From contig NZ_PDOB01000004.1 of NCBI RefSeq assembly GCF_002760665.1, forward strand, positions 62,001 to 126,000: a stretch of 64,000 nt of DNA, written 5' to 3'. Made by a program: the position numbers and the translations under genes. The number at the start of each line of letters is the position of its first letter. Position 1 is the first letter of the stretch. The notes under the pieces are model-generated. The model made no database searches. It was not told the DNA's origin and worked only from the letters and a program-made list of their open reading frames with translations. This stretch comes from Massilia psychrophila. Lineage in GTDB: Bacteria > Pseudomonadota > Gammaproteobacteria > Burkholderiales > Burkholderiaceae_D. This document shows positions 20,149-29,901 of this stretch, piece after piece.

Positions 20149-22434
20149 TCAGAAGTTGGCTTTGAACTGCACGCCCAGCGTGCGCGGCTCGTTCAGGATG
20201 CCGGTCAGATTGTTGAAGTCGATTGCGCCGACCACTTGCACCTGGTCGGTGATGTTGCGGCCGAATGCGGCAACTTCATACTTCCCGTCCTGCCATTTGT
20301 AACCGACGCGCAGGCCGCCTTCGAGCAGCGACTTGGCTTTGTATTCCTTGGCCTCGTACAGGAACATGTTGTAAGTACTGCGGTACGCCCAGTCGGTGGC
20401 GGCGTAGAATTCGCCGTCGGCCACCGGCGTGCTGTAGCGCAGCGTGAAGTTCGATTGCCATTTCGGTGCGCGCGGCAGCGGGTTGCCATCGATGCGCACG
20501 GTACCGGCGAACGGTCCGGCCGGATCGGTGACGGTACAGCCGGCGCGGCCGCCGGTGTTGGCGAAGTTACCGCACTGCTGGACGAACAGCTTGCCATCCT
20601 TGATTTCGGTGTCGTTGTAGCTGCCACCCAGGGTCATGCGCAGGGAATCGGTGAGGATCGCCTGGAAGTCCAGTTCGACGCCCTGGCCGGTGACTTTTTC
20701 AGCATTGATCAGCTGGTTCATGTTGATCACGCCGCTGCCGGCGGTCAGTTGCTTGTCCTTGACGCGGTACTGGAATACGCTGGCCGACAGGCGCGCGCGC
20801 TTGTCGAACAAATCCTGCTTGACGCCGGCCTCGTAGGACAGCACTTTCTCGGCGCCGGCCAACGAAGGACGGTCGCCCGGACCAAACAGGCGGCCCTGCA
20901 TGCTCGGTGCGCGGTAGCCGGTGGCGATGCGCGCGAACAGGTTGGTGTTCTTGTCGAGCGCGTAGGTGCCGCTCAGGTCCCAACTGACGTCCTTGCTGTC
21001 GCTGTTGAGTCTGTGCGGGCCACTCGGGGTCGCTTCGACGCGCTTGGCGGCGAAGTCTTTCGAATCGTTGGTGTAGCGCAGGCCGCCGCGCAATTTCAGC
21101 CGGTCCGACACGGTGTAGTTCAGCGAGCCGAAGGCCGCCCACGAACTGGTGTCCTGGGTCTGGGTGGCATAAGACGGATTTTGTGGATTGCCCGGCGCCA
21201 GCGATTCAAAGCTGATGCTGTCGATCTGGATGTGTTCCTTGAAGTAGAACACGCCGCCAATCCATTGCAGAGGCCCGGCAACGTTGGACTCGGCGCGCAA
21301 TTCCTGTGTGATCTGGCGGTGGTTCGGCAGCAGGTCGGCGGTTTCGACGACGAACGGGATAAACCCTGGGCCCATCGGCTGTGCGTACACGGCGCCAAAC
21401 CCGCCATCGACGTCGGCACGGCTATAGAACTTGGCAGTTTCGTAACCGGTGATCGAGTGCAGCGTGATGCCGTCCAGGTTCCAGCGCAGGCGCATGCTGG
21501 CGCCCTTGGTCCTGAGCGTCTGCAGGTTGACGCCATCGGTCGGGTAAGCGCCGTAGTCGAAACCGTCGACCAGTTCGTTGCTGCCTTGCTTGATGATGTT
21601 GGCGCGGAACAACGTGGCGCTGTTGTCCAGGTCACGCGCGTGAAGATTGAACAGCGCGCTGAATTGCTTGTTCGGCTGCACCAGCAACTGGATGCGGCCT
21701 GCATTGTCGTTGTAGCCTTCGAAATCGCGCGTGCCAGTCGGGCGCGCATTGTGCACGCGGTCGTCGCGGTTATGCGATTGCAGTGACACGCGCGCGGCGA
21801 CGGTATCGCTGAACGGCACGTTGTAGGCGCCTTCGACACTCTTCGAGCCGTAATTACCAAAGCCGACGGTGAGGTAGCCTTCCGTCTTGAACACTGGCTT
21901 GGCCGAGTCGAACTTGATCACGCCGGCCGGCGAGTTGCGCCCGAACAGCGTGCCCTGCGGGCCGCGCAGCACTTCGACCTGATCGACGTCGAATACCGGG
22001 AATCCTTTCAGCATCGGGCTTTCCTGCACGATGTCGTCGACGACCAGGCCAACTGGCTGGGAAGCGTTAAGGTCGAAGTCGGTGTTGCCCTGGCCGCGGA
22101 TATAGAAACGCGGGAACGAGCGGCCGTAGTCGGATTCCACACTTAAGCTCGGCGCACGGCCGGAAAGGAAGCGAATGTCCTGTCCGCCGGCCACCAGCGT
22201 GTCGAGCCTGTCGCCCTTCAAGGTCGTGATCGCCATCGGCACATCCTTGATGTTTTCCGAGCGGCGTTGTGCCGTTACAATCACTGTCTCGAGTTGCCCC
22301 GCAGGTGCCTTGTACTCCGTCGGCGCCGCGGCTTCCTGGGCCATTGCTGTCTGTAGAGGGAAAGCGCCGGCGATCGCCAGGAACATCAGGGTGCGGGACT
22401 TCTTGAATGAAATGACTGAAACGATTTTTTTCAT
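20149..22434 (-). CDS. TonB-dependent outer-membrane receptor
   Basis: 761-residue ligand-gated outer-membrane porin driven by TonB-ExbBD. A signal peptide (MKKIVSVISFKKSRTLMFL to about residue 32) is followed by a TonB-box-like LETVIVTAQRR (about 48-58). The plug domain has VEVLRGPQGTLFGRNSPAGVI, and a 22-strand barrel ends in the terminal LGVQFKANF, where the last Phe is the BAM signal. The style (QRRSENIKDVPMAI, then GGQDIRFLSGRAPSLSVES) is that of the sugar/aromatic-compound receptor group rather than a classic siderophore receptor; substrate unknown. AAGGA sits 6 bases before the ATG at 22434, so the longer open frame to 22491 is not used. No regulator lies next to it. Confidence 0.93.
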   Translation of the reverse strand: MKKIVSVISFKKSRTLMFLAIAGAFPLQTAMAQEAAAPTEYKAPAGQLETVIVTAQRRSENIKDVPMAITTLKGDRLDTLVAGGQDIRFLSGRAPSLSVESDYGRSFPRFYIRGQGNTDFDLNASQPVGLVVDDIVQESPMLKGFPVFDVDQVEVLRGPQGTLFGRNSPAGVIKFDSAKPVFKTEGYLTVGFGNYGSKSVEGAYNVPFSDTVAARVSLQSHNRDDRVHNARPTGTRDFEGYNDNAGRIQLLVQPNKQFSALFNLHARDLDNSATLFRANIIKQGSNELVDGFDYGAYPTDGVNLQTLRTKGASMRLRWNLDGITLHSITGYETAKFYSRADVDGGFGAVYAQPMGPGFIPFVVETADLLPNHRQITQELRAESNVAGPLQWIGGVFYFKEHIQIDSISFESLAPGNPQNPSYATQTQDTSSWAAFGSLNYTVSDRLKLRGGLRYTNDSKDFAAKRVEATPSGPHRLNSDSKDVSWDLSGTYALDKNTNLFARIATGYRAPSMQGRLFGPGDRPSLAGAEKVLSYEAGVKQDLFDKRARLSASVFQYRVKDKQLTAGSGVINMNQLINAEKVTGQGVELDFQAILTDSLRMTLGGSYNDTEIKDGKLFVQQCGNFANTGGRAGCTVTDPAGPFAGTVRIDGNPLPRAPKWQSNFTLRYSTPVADGEFYAATDWAYRSTYNMFLYEAKEYKAKSLLEGGLRVGYKWQDGKYEVAAFGRNITDQVQVVGAIDFNNLTGILNEPRTLGVQFKANF

Positions 22435-22626
22435 GCTAATCCTTGAGAGAGGTAAGGGCGTCCCCGGCGGGGCGCCCATAACAGGGCTCAAGAATATACA
22501 GCTTGTATAGACTTATTGCAGATATTTCAGCAAAGTGATGTTTTTTGACATCAGAAGCGAGCGTTTCGCCGGTGCTCGAGGCGGTGCGCCAGATCTGTAT
22601 TTGCCTACCGCATGCCTGCGGCCGAC

Positions 22627-22737
22627 TCAAGACTTGCCGGTCTTCGCATCCGATTGCCGCTTGCCCCCGCCTTGCTGGCCTGATTGTTTGCTGTCGCTGT
22701 GCTTGGCATTTTTGCCGCTGCTTACCTTGCTGCTCAT
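22627..22737 (-). CDS. Small Lys/Ser/Gln-rich peptide
   Basis: 36 residues, MSSKVSSGKNAKHSDSKQSG then QQGGGKRQSDAKTGKS, highly hydrophilic and basic with no hydrophobic core, probably intrinsically disordered. GAGGGAG lies 8 bases upstream of the ATG, which supports translation. Peptides of this look recur in Oxalobacteraceae as far as I remember, with no known role. The 690-base space around it contains no other convincing gene. Confidence 0.5.
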   Translation of the reverse strand: MSSKVSSGKNAKHSDSKQSGQQGGGKRQSDAKTGKS

Positions 22738-23164
22738 AATTTGGCTCCCTCGTTGTGATGCCGGAGCGCCGCCGACGAAGGTCGTCGGCAGGCCCATCCG
22801 AAGTTGCATGATGAATCCTGAAGAACGGAAGTCGAATAGGCGAGTGGAGGGTGTGCGGGTAGGATATTGCTTACTCGGGCGTGGGCGCCGGCCACGCCGG
22901 CGAAAAAAAGCCCGTATCGGAACGACGCGGGCAAAAAATATCAAGGGAGATCATCATTCTGGCAGCGCTGTGTGACGGCCCGATGACATGTTCACGACTG
23001 CATGATGAAGCCATCGGCAACCTGCAGCAAAGCGCCATGTCGGATAGAAAGAGCCATCATGAATCGCTATCTGAAACTTACCGCGGCCGGCTTGCTGGTG
23101 GCCGCGGACTTCCCTGGCCGCCATTTTTTTTGACCGGTACGCCAGCCCGCTCGCTGAGCGCTGT
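22738..23164. other. Intergenic space, no convincing gene
   Basis: Several open frames cross this stretch, but none has both a ribosome binding site and protein-like composition. A frame from ATG 23059 (MNRYLKLTAAGLLVAA) looks like the start of a small membrane protein and then breaks; its continuation SLAAIFFDRYASPLAERC is in another frame. It may be a decayed short gene. Confidence 0.4.
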
Positions 23165-23192
23165 ACCCTTAGCGCTGCACCCTTAGCGCTGC
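23165..23192. repeat. 14-bp exact tandem duplication over the kinase stop codon
   Basis: ACCCTTAGCGCTGC occurs at 23165-23178 and again at 23179-23192. The second copy contains the stop codon of the histidine kinase gene (reverse strand, 23183-23185). Confidence 0.9.
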
Positions 23193-25885
23193 GCGCCGCG
23201 CTCTTCGCCCAGGCCATGCTCCGAGGCGTAATGCAGGGCGACGTCGAGCGCGTCCATGAACTCGACGACCTTGATCGGCTTGGTCAGGTAACGGAAGAAG
23301 CCCGCTTCCATGCCTTTTTCGATGTCGCGCGGCACCGCGTTGGCCGACAGCGCCATCACCGGGATATGCGCCGTGGTCGGATCGTTTTGCAGCAGTTTCA
23401 GGCAACCGAATCCGCTCAGGCCAGGCAGGTTGATGTCCATCAGGATCACGTCCGGCTGGCAGGCGCGCGCCAGCACGATGCCGAGGTGGCCGTTGACGGC
23501 GGTGAGCAGTTTCAGGTCGCTGCGCCGCTCGATCAGCTGCTCGACCAGCGCCAGGTTGGCCGGGTTGTCCTCGACGTAGAGCAAGGTGCGCTGGACGCTT
23601 GACGCCGGCACCGCGGCTACTGCCTGGAGCCGCGCGACGGCCACTTCCGTCGGCACGCCCAGTTCCGGCCCGTTCGATGCAGGGAAATCGACCCAGAATT
23701 CGGTGCCGACGCCACGCGCGCTGTCGACCCCGATCGTCCCTTTCATCAGTTCGACCAACTGCTTGGTGACCACCAGGCCGATGCCGGTGCCTTCCTCGAT
23801 GCTGTCTTCCTGGCCGAGCCGGTTGAACGGCTGGAACAGCTGGGCGATCTGCTCGGGCGCGAGGCCGGCGCCGGTGTCTTTCACATGCACCCGCACGTGC
23901 TTTTCCTGCAATGTGCAGCGCACCGTGACGGTGCCGCCGATACGGTTGTACTTGATGGCGTTCGACAGCAGGTTGATCATCACCTGCTTGACCCGGGTCA
24001 GGTCGGCATGAATGTAGTACGGATCGTCGAATTTCGGGAAGATGAGTTCGATTTCGCGCTTGGTTGCCTGCGGGCCGATCAGCACGCGGCAGTCGTGCAG
24101 CACTTCGGCCAGCGACATCGGCTCCGACGAGATCGTCACTTTGCCCGATTCGATCATCGCCAGGTCGAGAATTTCGTTGATCAGGCGCAGCAGGTACCAG
24201 CCGCCCTTGAGGATTTGCTGGATCGAGCGCTGCTGCGACGGCGACGGCGCCGGGGTTTCCGATTCCATCAGCTGGGCAAAGCCGAGCACGCCGTTAAGCG
24301 GGGTGCGCAATTCGTGGCTCATGCTTGACAGGAATTCCGACTTGGCCAGGTTGGCCTTCTCGGCGGCGGCCTTGGCGCTTTCGAGTTCGACGTTGTTAAG
24401 CTGTAGCGTGTGCTCGAACTGCTTGCGGTCGGTGACGTCGCGGGCGGCGGCAAACACGCCTTTCAGGTTGCGGTCGCGGTCGTAGAACGTGGTGGCGTTG
24501 TAGGACACCACGGTTTTCTTGCCGTCGCGGGCGAGGGCGGTCAGCTCGTAGTTGGTGACTTTGCCTTCGCGCAGCACACGCTTGATGGCCGCTTCGGCGC
24601 GCTTCTGGTCGGTGAAGTAATTTTTGAATGGCGCGCCGATCAGCTCGTCGCGGGTGCAGCCGGTCAGCGATTCCATCTGGTGGTTGACGTCGCTGATGAT
24701 GCCGCGCGGGTCGGTCGTCATGATGGCGTCGATGTTCGATTCGATCAGCGAGCGGGTGTAGAACTGCTGGTCGCGCAGGCTCTGGTCGAGCAGCGCCTGG
24801 TCTTCCTCGACCTGCTTGCGGGCGGTGTTATCGGTGCCGATCAGCAGGTAGCCGATGATGGCGTCGTGGACGTCGCGCAGCGCGGTGACCGAGACGATCG
24901 CCGGGAAGCGGCTGCCGTCCTTGCGGATATAGGTCAGTTCGTAGATGTCTTCGATGCCGCGTGACGCCTTGAACACCAGCGCCTCGAAGCCGGGCGAGAT
25001 CGCCTCGCCCAGTTCCTGGCTGAGCGACTCGGCCCGCTCGATCACCTCCTGCGGGTCGGAGATGTTGGCCGGTGTGATCTTGTCGACGACCTCGAGGGCG
25101 GTGTAGCCGAGCATGCGTTCGGCGCCGACGTTGAAAATCTGGATCACGCCTTGTGCGTCGGTGGCGATGGAAGAGAAGTTGGCGCTGTTGAAAATTGCCG
25201 TCTGCAAGGCGCCGGCTCGCATCAAGGCTTCCTCGGCTTCCTTGCGGGCGGTGTTGTCGGTGCCGATCAGCAGGTAGCCGATGATGGTTTGCTCGGCGTC
25301 GCGCAGCGCGGTGACCGACACCACCGCTGGGAAGCGGCTGCCGTCCTTGCGGATATAAGTAAGCTCGTAGATGTCCTCGATGCCGCGCGACGCCTTGAAC
25401 ACCAGCGCCTCGAAGCCGGGCGAGATCGGCGTGTCCAGTTCGACCGTCAGCGTCTTGGCGCGGGCAATCACTTCCTGCGGGTCCGAAATGTCGGCCGGGG
25501 TGATCTTGTCGACGACGTCAAGGGCCAGGTAGCCGAGCATGCGTTCGGCGCCGACGTTGAAAATCTGGATCACGCCCTGGGCGTCGGTGGCGATGCTGGA
25601 AAAATTGGCGCTGTTGAAAATCGCGTTCTGCAGCGCGCCAGCTTTTAGCAGCAGCAATGGATTGTCGGCCGGATTGGCGCTCTGCGATTTCACACGCCGG
25701 TTCAGCACCACCAGCACGAGGAAGGCGACGAACAGCAGCGCGCTGACGACGAGTACCGGCAGCGCATCCATCGCTTGCGCGTTGCTGCGCATGGCGAGCA
25801 CGCCGATGATGAACAGGGCCGCGGCTGAGGCGCCGAACACGGCCAGCGACAGCCGGTCGATCGACTGTTTGGTAATGGTTTGCAT
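23183..25885 (-). CDS. Hybrid sensor histidine kinase (2 TM, 3 PAS, HisKA, HATPase, REC)
   Basis: 900-residue membrane kinase. Two N-terminal membrane helices (about 12-32 and 43-62) with almost no periplasmic loop imply cytoplasmic sensing. PAS1 (82-223) and PAS2 (224-365) are near copies, a third divergent PAS follows (about 375-490), then HisKA with the phospho-acceptor His in SSMSHELRTPLNG, and HATPase with N box NLLSNAIKYNR and EEGTGIGLVV. A C-terminal receiver has the acceptor Asp in DVILMDINLPGLSG. With its own receiver it probably feeds a separate phosphotransfer or response-regulator partner, none of which is adjacent. Start ATG 25885. Confidence 0.93.
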   Translation of the reverse strand: MQTITKQSIDRLSLAVFGASAAALFIIGVLAMRSNAQAMDALPVLVVSALLFVAFLVLVVLNRRVKSQSANPADNPLLLLKAGALQNAIFNSANFSSIATDAQGVIQIFNVGAERMLGYLALDVVDKITPADISDPQEVIARAKTLTVELDTPISPGFEALVFKASRGIEDIYELTYIRKDGSRFPAVVSVTALRDAEQTIIGYLLIGTDNTARKEAEEALMRAGALQTAIFNSANFSSIATDAQGVIQIFNVGAERMLGYTALEVVDKITPANISDPQEVIERAESLSQELGEAISPGFEALVFKASRGIEDIYELTYIRKDGSRFPAIVSVTALRDVHDAIIGYLLIGTDNTARKQVEEDQALLDQSLRDQQFYTRSLIESNIDAIMTTDPRGIISDVNHQMESLTGCTRDELIGAPFKNYFTDQKRAEAAIKRVLREGKVTNYELTALARDGKKTVVSYNATTFYDRDRNLKGVFAAARDVTDRKQFEHTLQLNNVELESAKAAAEKANLAKSEFLSSMSHELRTPLNGVLGFAQLMESETPAPSPSQQRSIQQILKGGWYLLRLINEILDLAMIESGKVTISSEPMSLAEVLHDCRVLIGPQATKREIELIFPKFDDPYYIHADLTRVKQVMINLLSNAIKYNRIGGTVTVRCTLQEKHVRVHVKDTGAGLAPEQIAQLFQPFNRLGQEDSIEEGTGIGLVVTKQLVELMKGTIGVDSARGVGTEFWVDFPASNGPELGVPTEVAVARLQAVAAVPASSVQRTLLYVEDNPANLALVEQLIERRSDLKLLTAVNGHLGIVLARACQPDVILMDINLPGLSGFGCLKLLQNDPTTAHIPVMALSANAVPRDIEKGMEAGFFRYLTKPIKVVEFMDALDVALHYASEHGLGEERGAQR
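24791..25642. repeat. Tandem duplication of a 426-bp PAS-encoding segment
   Basis: Codons 82-223 (25217-25642) and 224-365 (24791-25216) of the kinase encode nearly the same sequence, e.g. IFNSANFSSIATDAQGVIQ and GFEALVFKASRGIEDIYEL in both. Period exactly 142 codons. By eye roughly 85% of residues are identical, with changes concentrated around residues 141-155 of copy 1. Confidence 0.9.
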
Positions 25886-26193
25886 GAAGGTGAGCCTGGG
25901 GCCAGGGTAAGACTGAGCGCTCGCCTTGGCTCAAGTAAGGTAACGGCGAAGCCGTGTCGGTAACTGGTGATGGTGGGCCGGGGGGCAATCCGCCCGTCCG
26001 GGGCAGCGTAACACACCGGGCTGGCCAGTACGACACAGAATGTTTCTCCAAATAATGTCTCAAATTGGACATTTGCCACCGCGATGTCCGAATTATACAA
26101 ATTCTTGACTTCGGTTGATCGTGGAAGTTAGTGTTGAGGCAATCCCGATGCAAGGGAGCAAACGAAGTTTTCGATTTATCGATTGGAGATATG
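25886..26193. other. Divergent intergenic region, kinase / protease
   Basis: 308 bases between two divergent starts. It is AT-richer than its surroundings from about 26030 to 26130 (AATGTTTCTCCAAATAATGT and TTATACAAATTCTTGACTT), so it likely holds the promoters of both genes. No gene, repeat or unambiguous promoter pair was found. Confidence 0.4.
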
Positions 26194-27927
26194 ATGACAA
26201 TTCGTAAAACGCTGCTGGCAGCGTCGATCGCGGCACTGCCACTGATGATGTGCGGCGCAGCCGGCGCTGCCACCTTGATGGGAGGCCCGAGTGTGCAATC
26301 GCCACAAGAAAATGCCAGCTTGATCGGTCAGCTGATGTCGCAGCGCGGCAAAAACGGCCTCGACAGCCGCCACGGCTTCACCCTTGCAAAGCAACACCCT
26401 GGCGTCGATGGCACCAACATCAGCCGCGCCGACCACACGTTCAAGGGCGTGCGCGTGTTCGGTTCCGAGTCGGTTGTCGTTACTGGCCTGCGCGGCAGCA
26501 TCATCAGCGAGTCGGTGGCCAATCGCCGCGCCGGTTTGAGCCAGAAAGATTTCAACGTCGCCCCTGGCATCAGCGCCAAGATGGCAATCGATGGCGTGCT
26601 CGAAAAAGCGGCGCCGAAAGGGGAGCCGCTTGAACCGCCGTTCGCCGAACTGATCATCTATCCGGTCATGAAAGAAGTGCGCGTTGCAGCGGCCGTCAAC
26701 AAGGCCGAGGCAGACCTGAATGCAACCGACCTTGAGAGCGTCGTCGACAGCTATCAACTGGCCTACCTGGTGCGCACCCGCATGGCCGACGGCAACAAGC
26801 CGGTGTTCCACGACACCATCGTCAGCGCCGCCGACGGCAGCATCATCGAGCAGTGGAACGCGCTGCAGACCGTGGTCGGCACCGGCAAGAGCCAGTACAA
26901 CGGCAGCGTGCCGATCAACACGACGCTGTCGGGCACCACGTATTCGATGAAAGATGGCTCGCGCGGGGTCGGCGGCACCTTCGGCGCGATGGCGATCACC
27001 AACGCCAACCACACCACCAGCGCTGGCGCGGTCTATACCAACACCAGCAACACCTGGGGCGACGGCCTGCAGTACGTGGCCGGCGGCAGCACCACCAACG
27101 CCAACGGCCAGACCGCGGCCGTCAACGCCATGTGGGGCCTGATGAACACGTACGACATGCTCAAGAACACGCTCGGCTGGCGGTCGTTGAATGGCCAGAA
27201 CACGGCGACCTATATCGCCGCCCACGTCAACACCGCCTACGACAACGCGTATTACAGCGACACCTGCAAGTGCATGTACATCGGCGACGGCGGCACCTCG
27301 TTCAACAACCTCGGCTCGATTGACGTGATCGGCCATGAAATGGGCCACGGCGTCACCGCCGCGACATCGAACCTGACCTATAGCGGCGAATCGGGCGGGC
27401 TGAACGAATCGGCCTCGGATATCCAGGGCGAAATGGTGGAAGCCTACGCCCGCGCCGGCGGCACCGGCAACCTGATTCCGGCCACTGGCAACGACTGGAT
27501 GATGGGAAAGGAAATCGCCAAGAATGGCCAGCCGCTGCGCTGGTTGTACAAGCCGAGCAAGGACGGCGCCAGCCCGAACGCCTGGAGCTCTTCCCTCAAG
27601 CAGCTCGACGTGCATTACAGCAGCGGCCCGAACAACCGCATGTTCTACTTTCTGGCAAAGGGTTCGAGCGCTACCGCCAGTAGCGACTACTACAGCGCCT
27701 ACCTGAACCGCGCGCCGCTGGCGATGACCGGGATTGGCAGCGACAAGGCGTTCCGCATCTGGTTCAAGGCGCTTACCACCAAGTTCACCTCGGCGACCAA
27801 CTACGCCGACGCGCGCCTGAAGATGATTGCTTCGGCGCAGGAGCTGTATGGCGTCGGCAGCAGGGAAGCCAAAGCGGTCCAGCGCGCGTTCGCGGCGATC
27901 AACGTCGGCACCGACATCGCCGAGTAA
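26194..27927 (+). CDS. Thermolysin-like (M4) secreted metallopeptidase, copy 1
   Basis: 577-residue pre-pro-protease. Signal peptide MTIRKTLLAASIAALPLMMC to about residue 25, FTP/PepSY-type propeptide (with RADHTFKGVRVFGSESVVV), then the M4 catalytic domain. Zinc ligands are H381 and H385 in HEMGH (E382 catalytic) and E405 in GGLNESASD, exactly 20 residues after H385 as in thermolysin. The C-terminal half carries YSSGPNNRMFYFL with the usual active-site region. GGAG lies 6 bases before ATG 26194; the ATG at 26191 is too close to it. A paralogue follows 166 bases downstream on the same strand. Confidence 0.95.
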   Translation: MTIRKTLLAASIAALPLMMCGAAGAATLMGGPSVQSPQENASLIGQLMSQRGKNGLDSRHGFTLAKQHPGVDGTNISRADHTFKGVRVFGSESVVVTGLRGSIISESVANRRAGLSQKDFNVAPGISAKMAIDGVLEKAAPKGEPLEPPFAELIIYPVMKEVRVAAAVNKAEADLNATDLESVVDSYQLAYLVRTRMADGNKPVFHDTIVSAADGSIIEQWNALQTVVGTGKSQYNGSVPINTTLSGTTYSMKDGSRGVGGTFGAMAITNANHTTSAGAVYTNTSNTWGDGLQYVAGGSTTNANGQTAAVNAMWGLMNTYDMLKNTLGWRSLNGQNTATYIAAHVNTAYDNAYYSDTCKCMYIGDGGTSFNNLGSIDVIGHEMGHGVTAATSNLTYSGESGGLNESASDIQGEMVEAYARAGGTGNLIPATGNDWMMGKEIAKNGQPLRWLYKPSKDGASPNAWSSSLKQLDVHYSSGPNNRMFYFLAKGSSATASSDYYSAYLNRAPLAMTGIGSDKAFRIWFKALTTKFTSATNYADARLKMIASAQELYGVGSREAKAVQRAFAAINVGTDIAE

Positions 27928-28093
27928 GCACAACAAAATAAGAACAAAGCAAGCCCGGTGAATGGTGTGGCCCCCGGGCCCATCCTTTGCGGGGCTTTTT
28001 TGCGTTTTTGCAAGCACTAGCACTGAATCTCGCCCACTATTCCCTAGTGCCCAGGTCGGTTGACGCCGGGCAGTGTGTTCACTAGGAGAAGAG

Positions 28094-29863
28094 ATGAAAA
28101 TCCACAAAACCTTGCTGGCCGCCGCGGTCAGCGCCTTGCCCCTGCTTGCTATCGGCACTGCTGGTGCCGCCGGCGCCGGCCCCATGATGAGTCCGGCCGT
28201 GGCGCAGTCGCCGGCACAACAGGCCGCGCTGCTGGCGGCGCTGGGCGCTCAGCGCGCCGTGCGCGGCATCGATGCCGACCACAACTTTGTCATCAGCCGG
28301 GCGCACCCCGGCGCCGACGGCACCCAGGTTGCCCGTCTCGACCATACCTACAAGGGCGTGCCCATCTTCGGCTCCGAGTCGGTGGTGGTGCTTGGCGCCG
28401 CTGGCAAGATCGTCAGCGAGTCGGTATCGGAACGGCGCCTGAACCTGGGCAAGGGCGCCGCCAACCGGACCGGCGCCCCCACCGCCGACTTCGACGTCAG
28501 GCCGACCATCTCGACCAAAGCGGCGATCGACGCCGCGCTCAAGTCGCTGCCGGCCGGCACCAGCCATGTCAGCATGCCGAGCGCCGACCTGATCATCTTC
28601 CCGGTGATGAAGACCGAGCGCGAACCCGGTTCGTTGGCCAAGGCCGACGACGAACTCAACGCACTCGACGTGCGCGACGTCGTCGACAGCTACGAGCTGG
28701 CCTACCTGGTGCACACTCGCATGACCTTGCGCGACCGGCCGGTCTACCACGACACCGTGGTCAGCGCACGCGACGGCCGCATCCTGAGCCAGTGGAACAT
28801 GCTGCAAACGGTCATCGGGATCGGCCACAGCCAGTACAACGGCGCGGTGCCGATCAGTACCACCTTCACGGGCGGCAGTTACCGGATGATCGATGCCACG
28901 CGCGGCACCGGTGGCGCCTTTGGCGCGATGGCGATCACCAACGCCAACCACACCACCTCGCCCGGGGCGGTCTTCAGCAACACCACCAACGAGTGGGGCG
29001 ACGGCTTTCAATACATCGAAGGCGGCAGCACCACCAACGCCAACGGCCAGACCGCGGCGGTGAATGCGCTGTGGGGCTTGATGAATACCTACGACATGCT
29101 CAAGAGTACGCTCGGCTGGCTGTCGCTGGACGGCCTCAACACGGCGACCTACATCGCCGCCCACGTCAACACCGCCTATGACAACGCCTACTACAGCGAC
29201 ACCTGCAAATGCATGTTCATCGGCGACGGCTCGTTCTTCACCAACCTCGGCTCGATCGACGTCATCGGCCACGAAATGGGGCACGGCATCACGGCGGCCA
29301 CGTCGAACCTGACCTACACTGGCGAATCGGGTGGCCTGAACGAGTCGGCGTCCGACATCAGCGGCGAAATGGTCGAGTCGTACGCACGCGCGGGCGGCAC
29401 CGGCGCGACGATTCCGAATACCGGCAACGACTGGGGCATGGGCAAGGAAATCGACCGCACCGGCACGCCCCTGCGCAGCATGTACAAACCGAGCAAGGAC
29501 GGCCGCAGCCCGGATGCGTGGAGCGTCACGCTCAAGAACCTCGACGTCCACTACAGCAGCGGGCCGAACAACCGGATGTTTTATTTCCTGTCGCAAGGTT
29601 CGAACGCCGGCAAGGGCAGCGACTTCAGCAGCGCCTACCTGGTGAAAAAGCCGCTGGCGATGACCGGCATCGGCAGCGACAAGGCGTACCGGATCTGGTT
29701 CAAGGCAAATACCACCAAGTTCACCGCCAGCACCAATTACGCCGACGCCCGCGCCAAGATGATCGCCGCCGCGCAGGAACTGTACGGGGTCGGCGGCAAG
29801 GAAGACAAAGCGGTGCAGCGGGCCTACGCGGCGATCAACGTGGGGGGCGATATCGACGAATAG
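28094..29863 (+). CDS. Thermolysin-like (M4) secreted metallopeptidase, copy 2
   Basis: 589-residue paralogue of the preceding gene with the same order of parts. Signal peptide MKIHKTLLAAAVSALPLLAI, propeptide (RLDHTYKGVPIFGSESVVVL), and catalytic domain with H393, E394, H397 and E417 in HEMGH and GGLNESASD. Long stretches in the two mature domains are identical, e.g. YDNAYYSDTCKCM and GGSTTNANGQTAAVNA. The propeptides differ much more. AGGAGAAG lies directly upstream of ATG 28094. Likely a tandem duplication giving two extracellular proteases with different prosegments. Confidence 0.95.
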   Translation: MKIHKTLLAAAVSALPLLAIGTAGAAGAGPMMSPAVAQSPAQQAALLAALGAQRAVRGIDADHNFVISRAHPGADGTQVARLDHTYKGVPIFGSESVVVLGAAGKIVSESVSERRLNLGKGAANRTGAPTADFDVRPTISTKAAIDAALKSLPAGTSHVSMPSADLIIFPVMKTEREPGSLAKADDELNALDVRDVVDSYELAYLVHTRMTLRDRPVYHDTVVSARDGRILSQWNMLQTVIGIGHSQYNGAVPISTTFTGGSYRMIDATRGTGGAFGAMAITNANHTTSPGAVFSNTTNEWGDGFQYIEGGSTTNANGQTAAVNALWGLMNTYDMLKSTLGWLSLDGLNTATYIAAHVNTAYDNAYYSDTCKCMFIGDGSFFTNLGSIDVIGHEMGHGITAATSNLTYTGESGGLNESASDISGEMVESYARAGGTGATIPNTGNDWGMGKEIDRTGTPLRSMYKPSKDGRSPDAWSVTLKNLDVHYSSGPNNRMFYFLSQGSNAGKGSDFSSAYLVKKPLAMTGIGSDKAYRIWFKANTTKFTASTNYADARAKMIAAAQELYGVGGKEDKAVQRAYAAINVGGDIDE

Positions 29864-29901
29864 GCAAAAAAGTGCTACCTGCTGTACATGTACCCAACAA
29901 G

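Noticed and set aside
20047-21786. 579-codon forward frame antisense to the TonB receptor
   Set aside because: Mirror of the receptor coding sequence; composition not protein-like.
26176-28185. Long reverse-strand frames over both M4 protease genes (also 28082-30124)
   Set aside because: Shadows of the protease reading frames with shadow-like composition and no start-site support.
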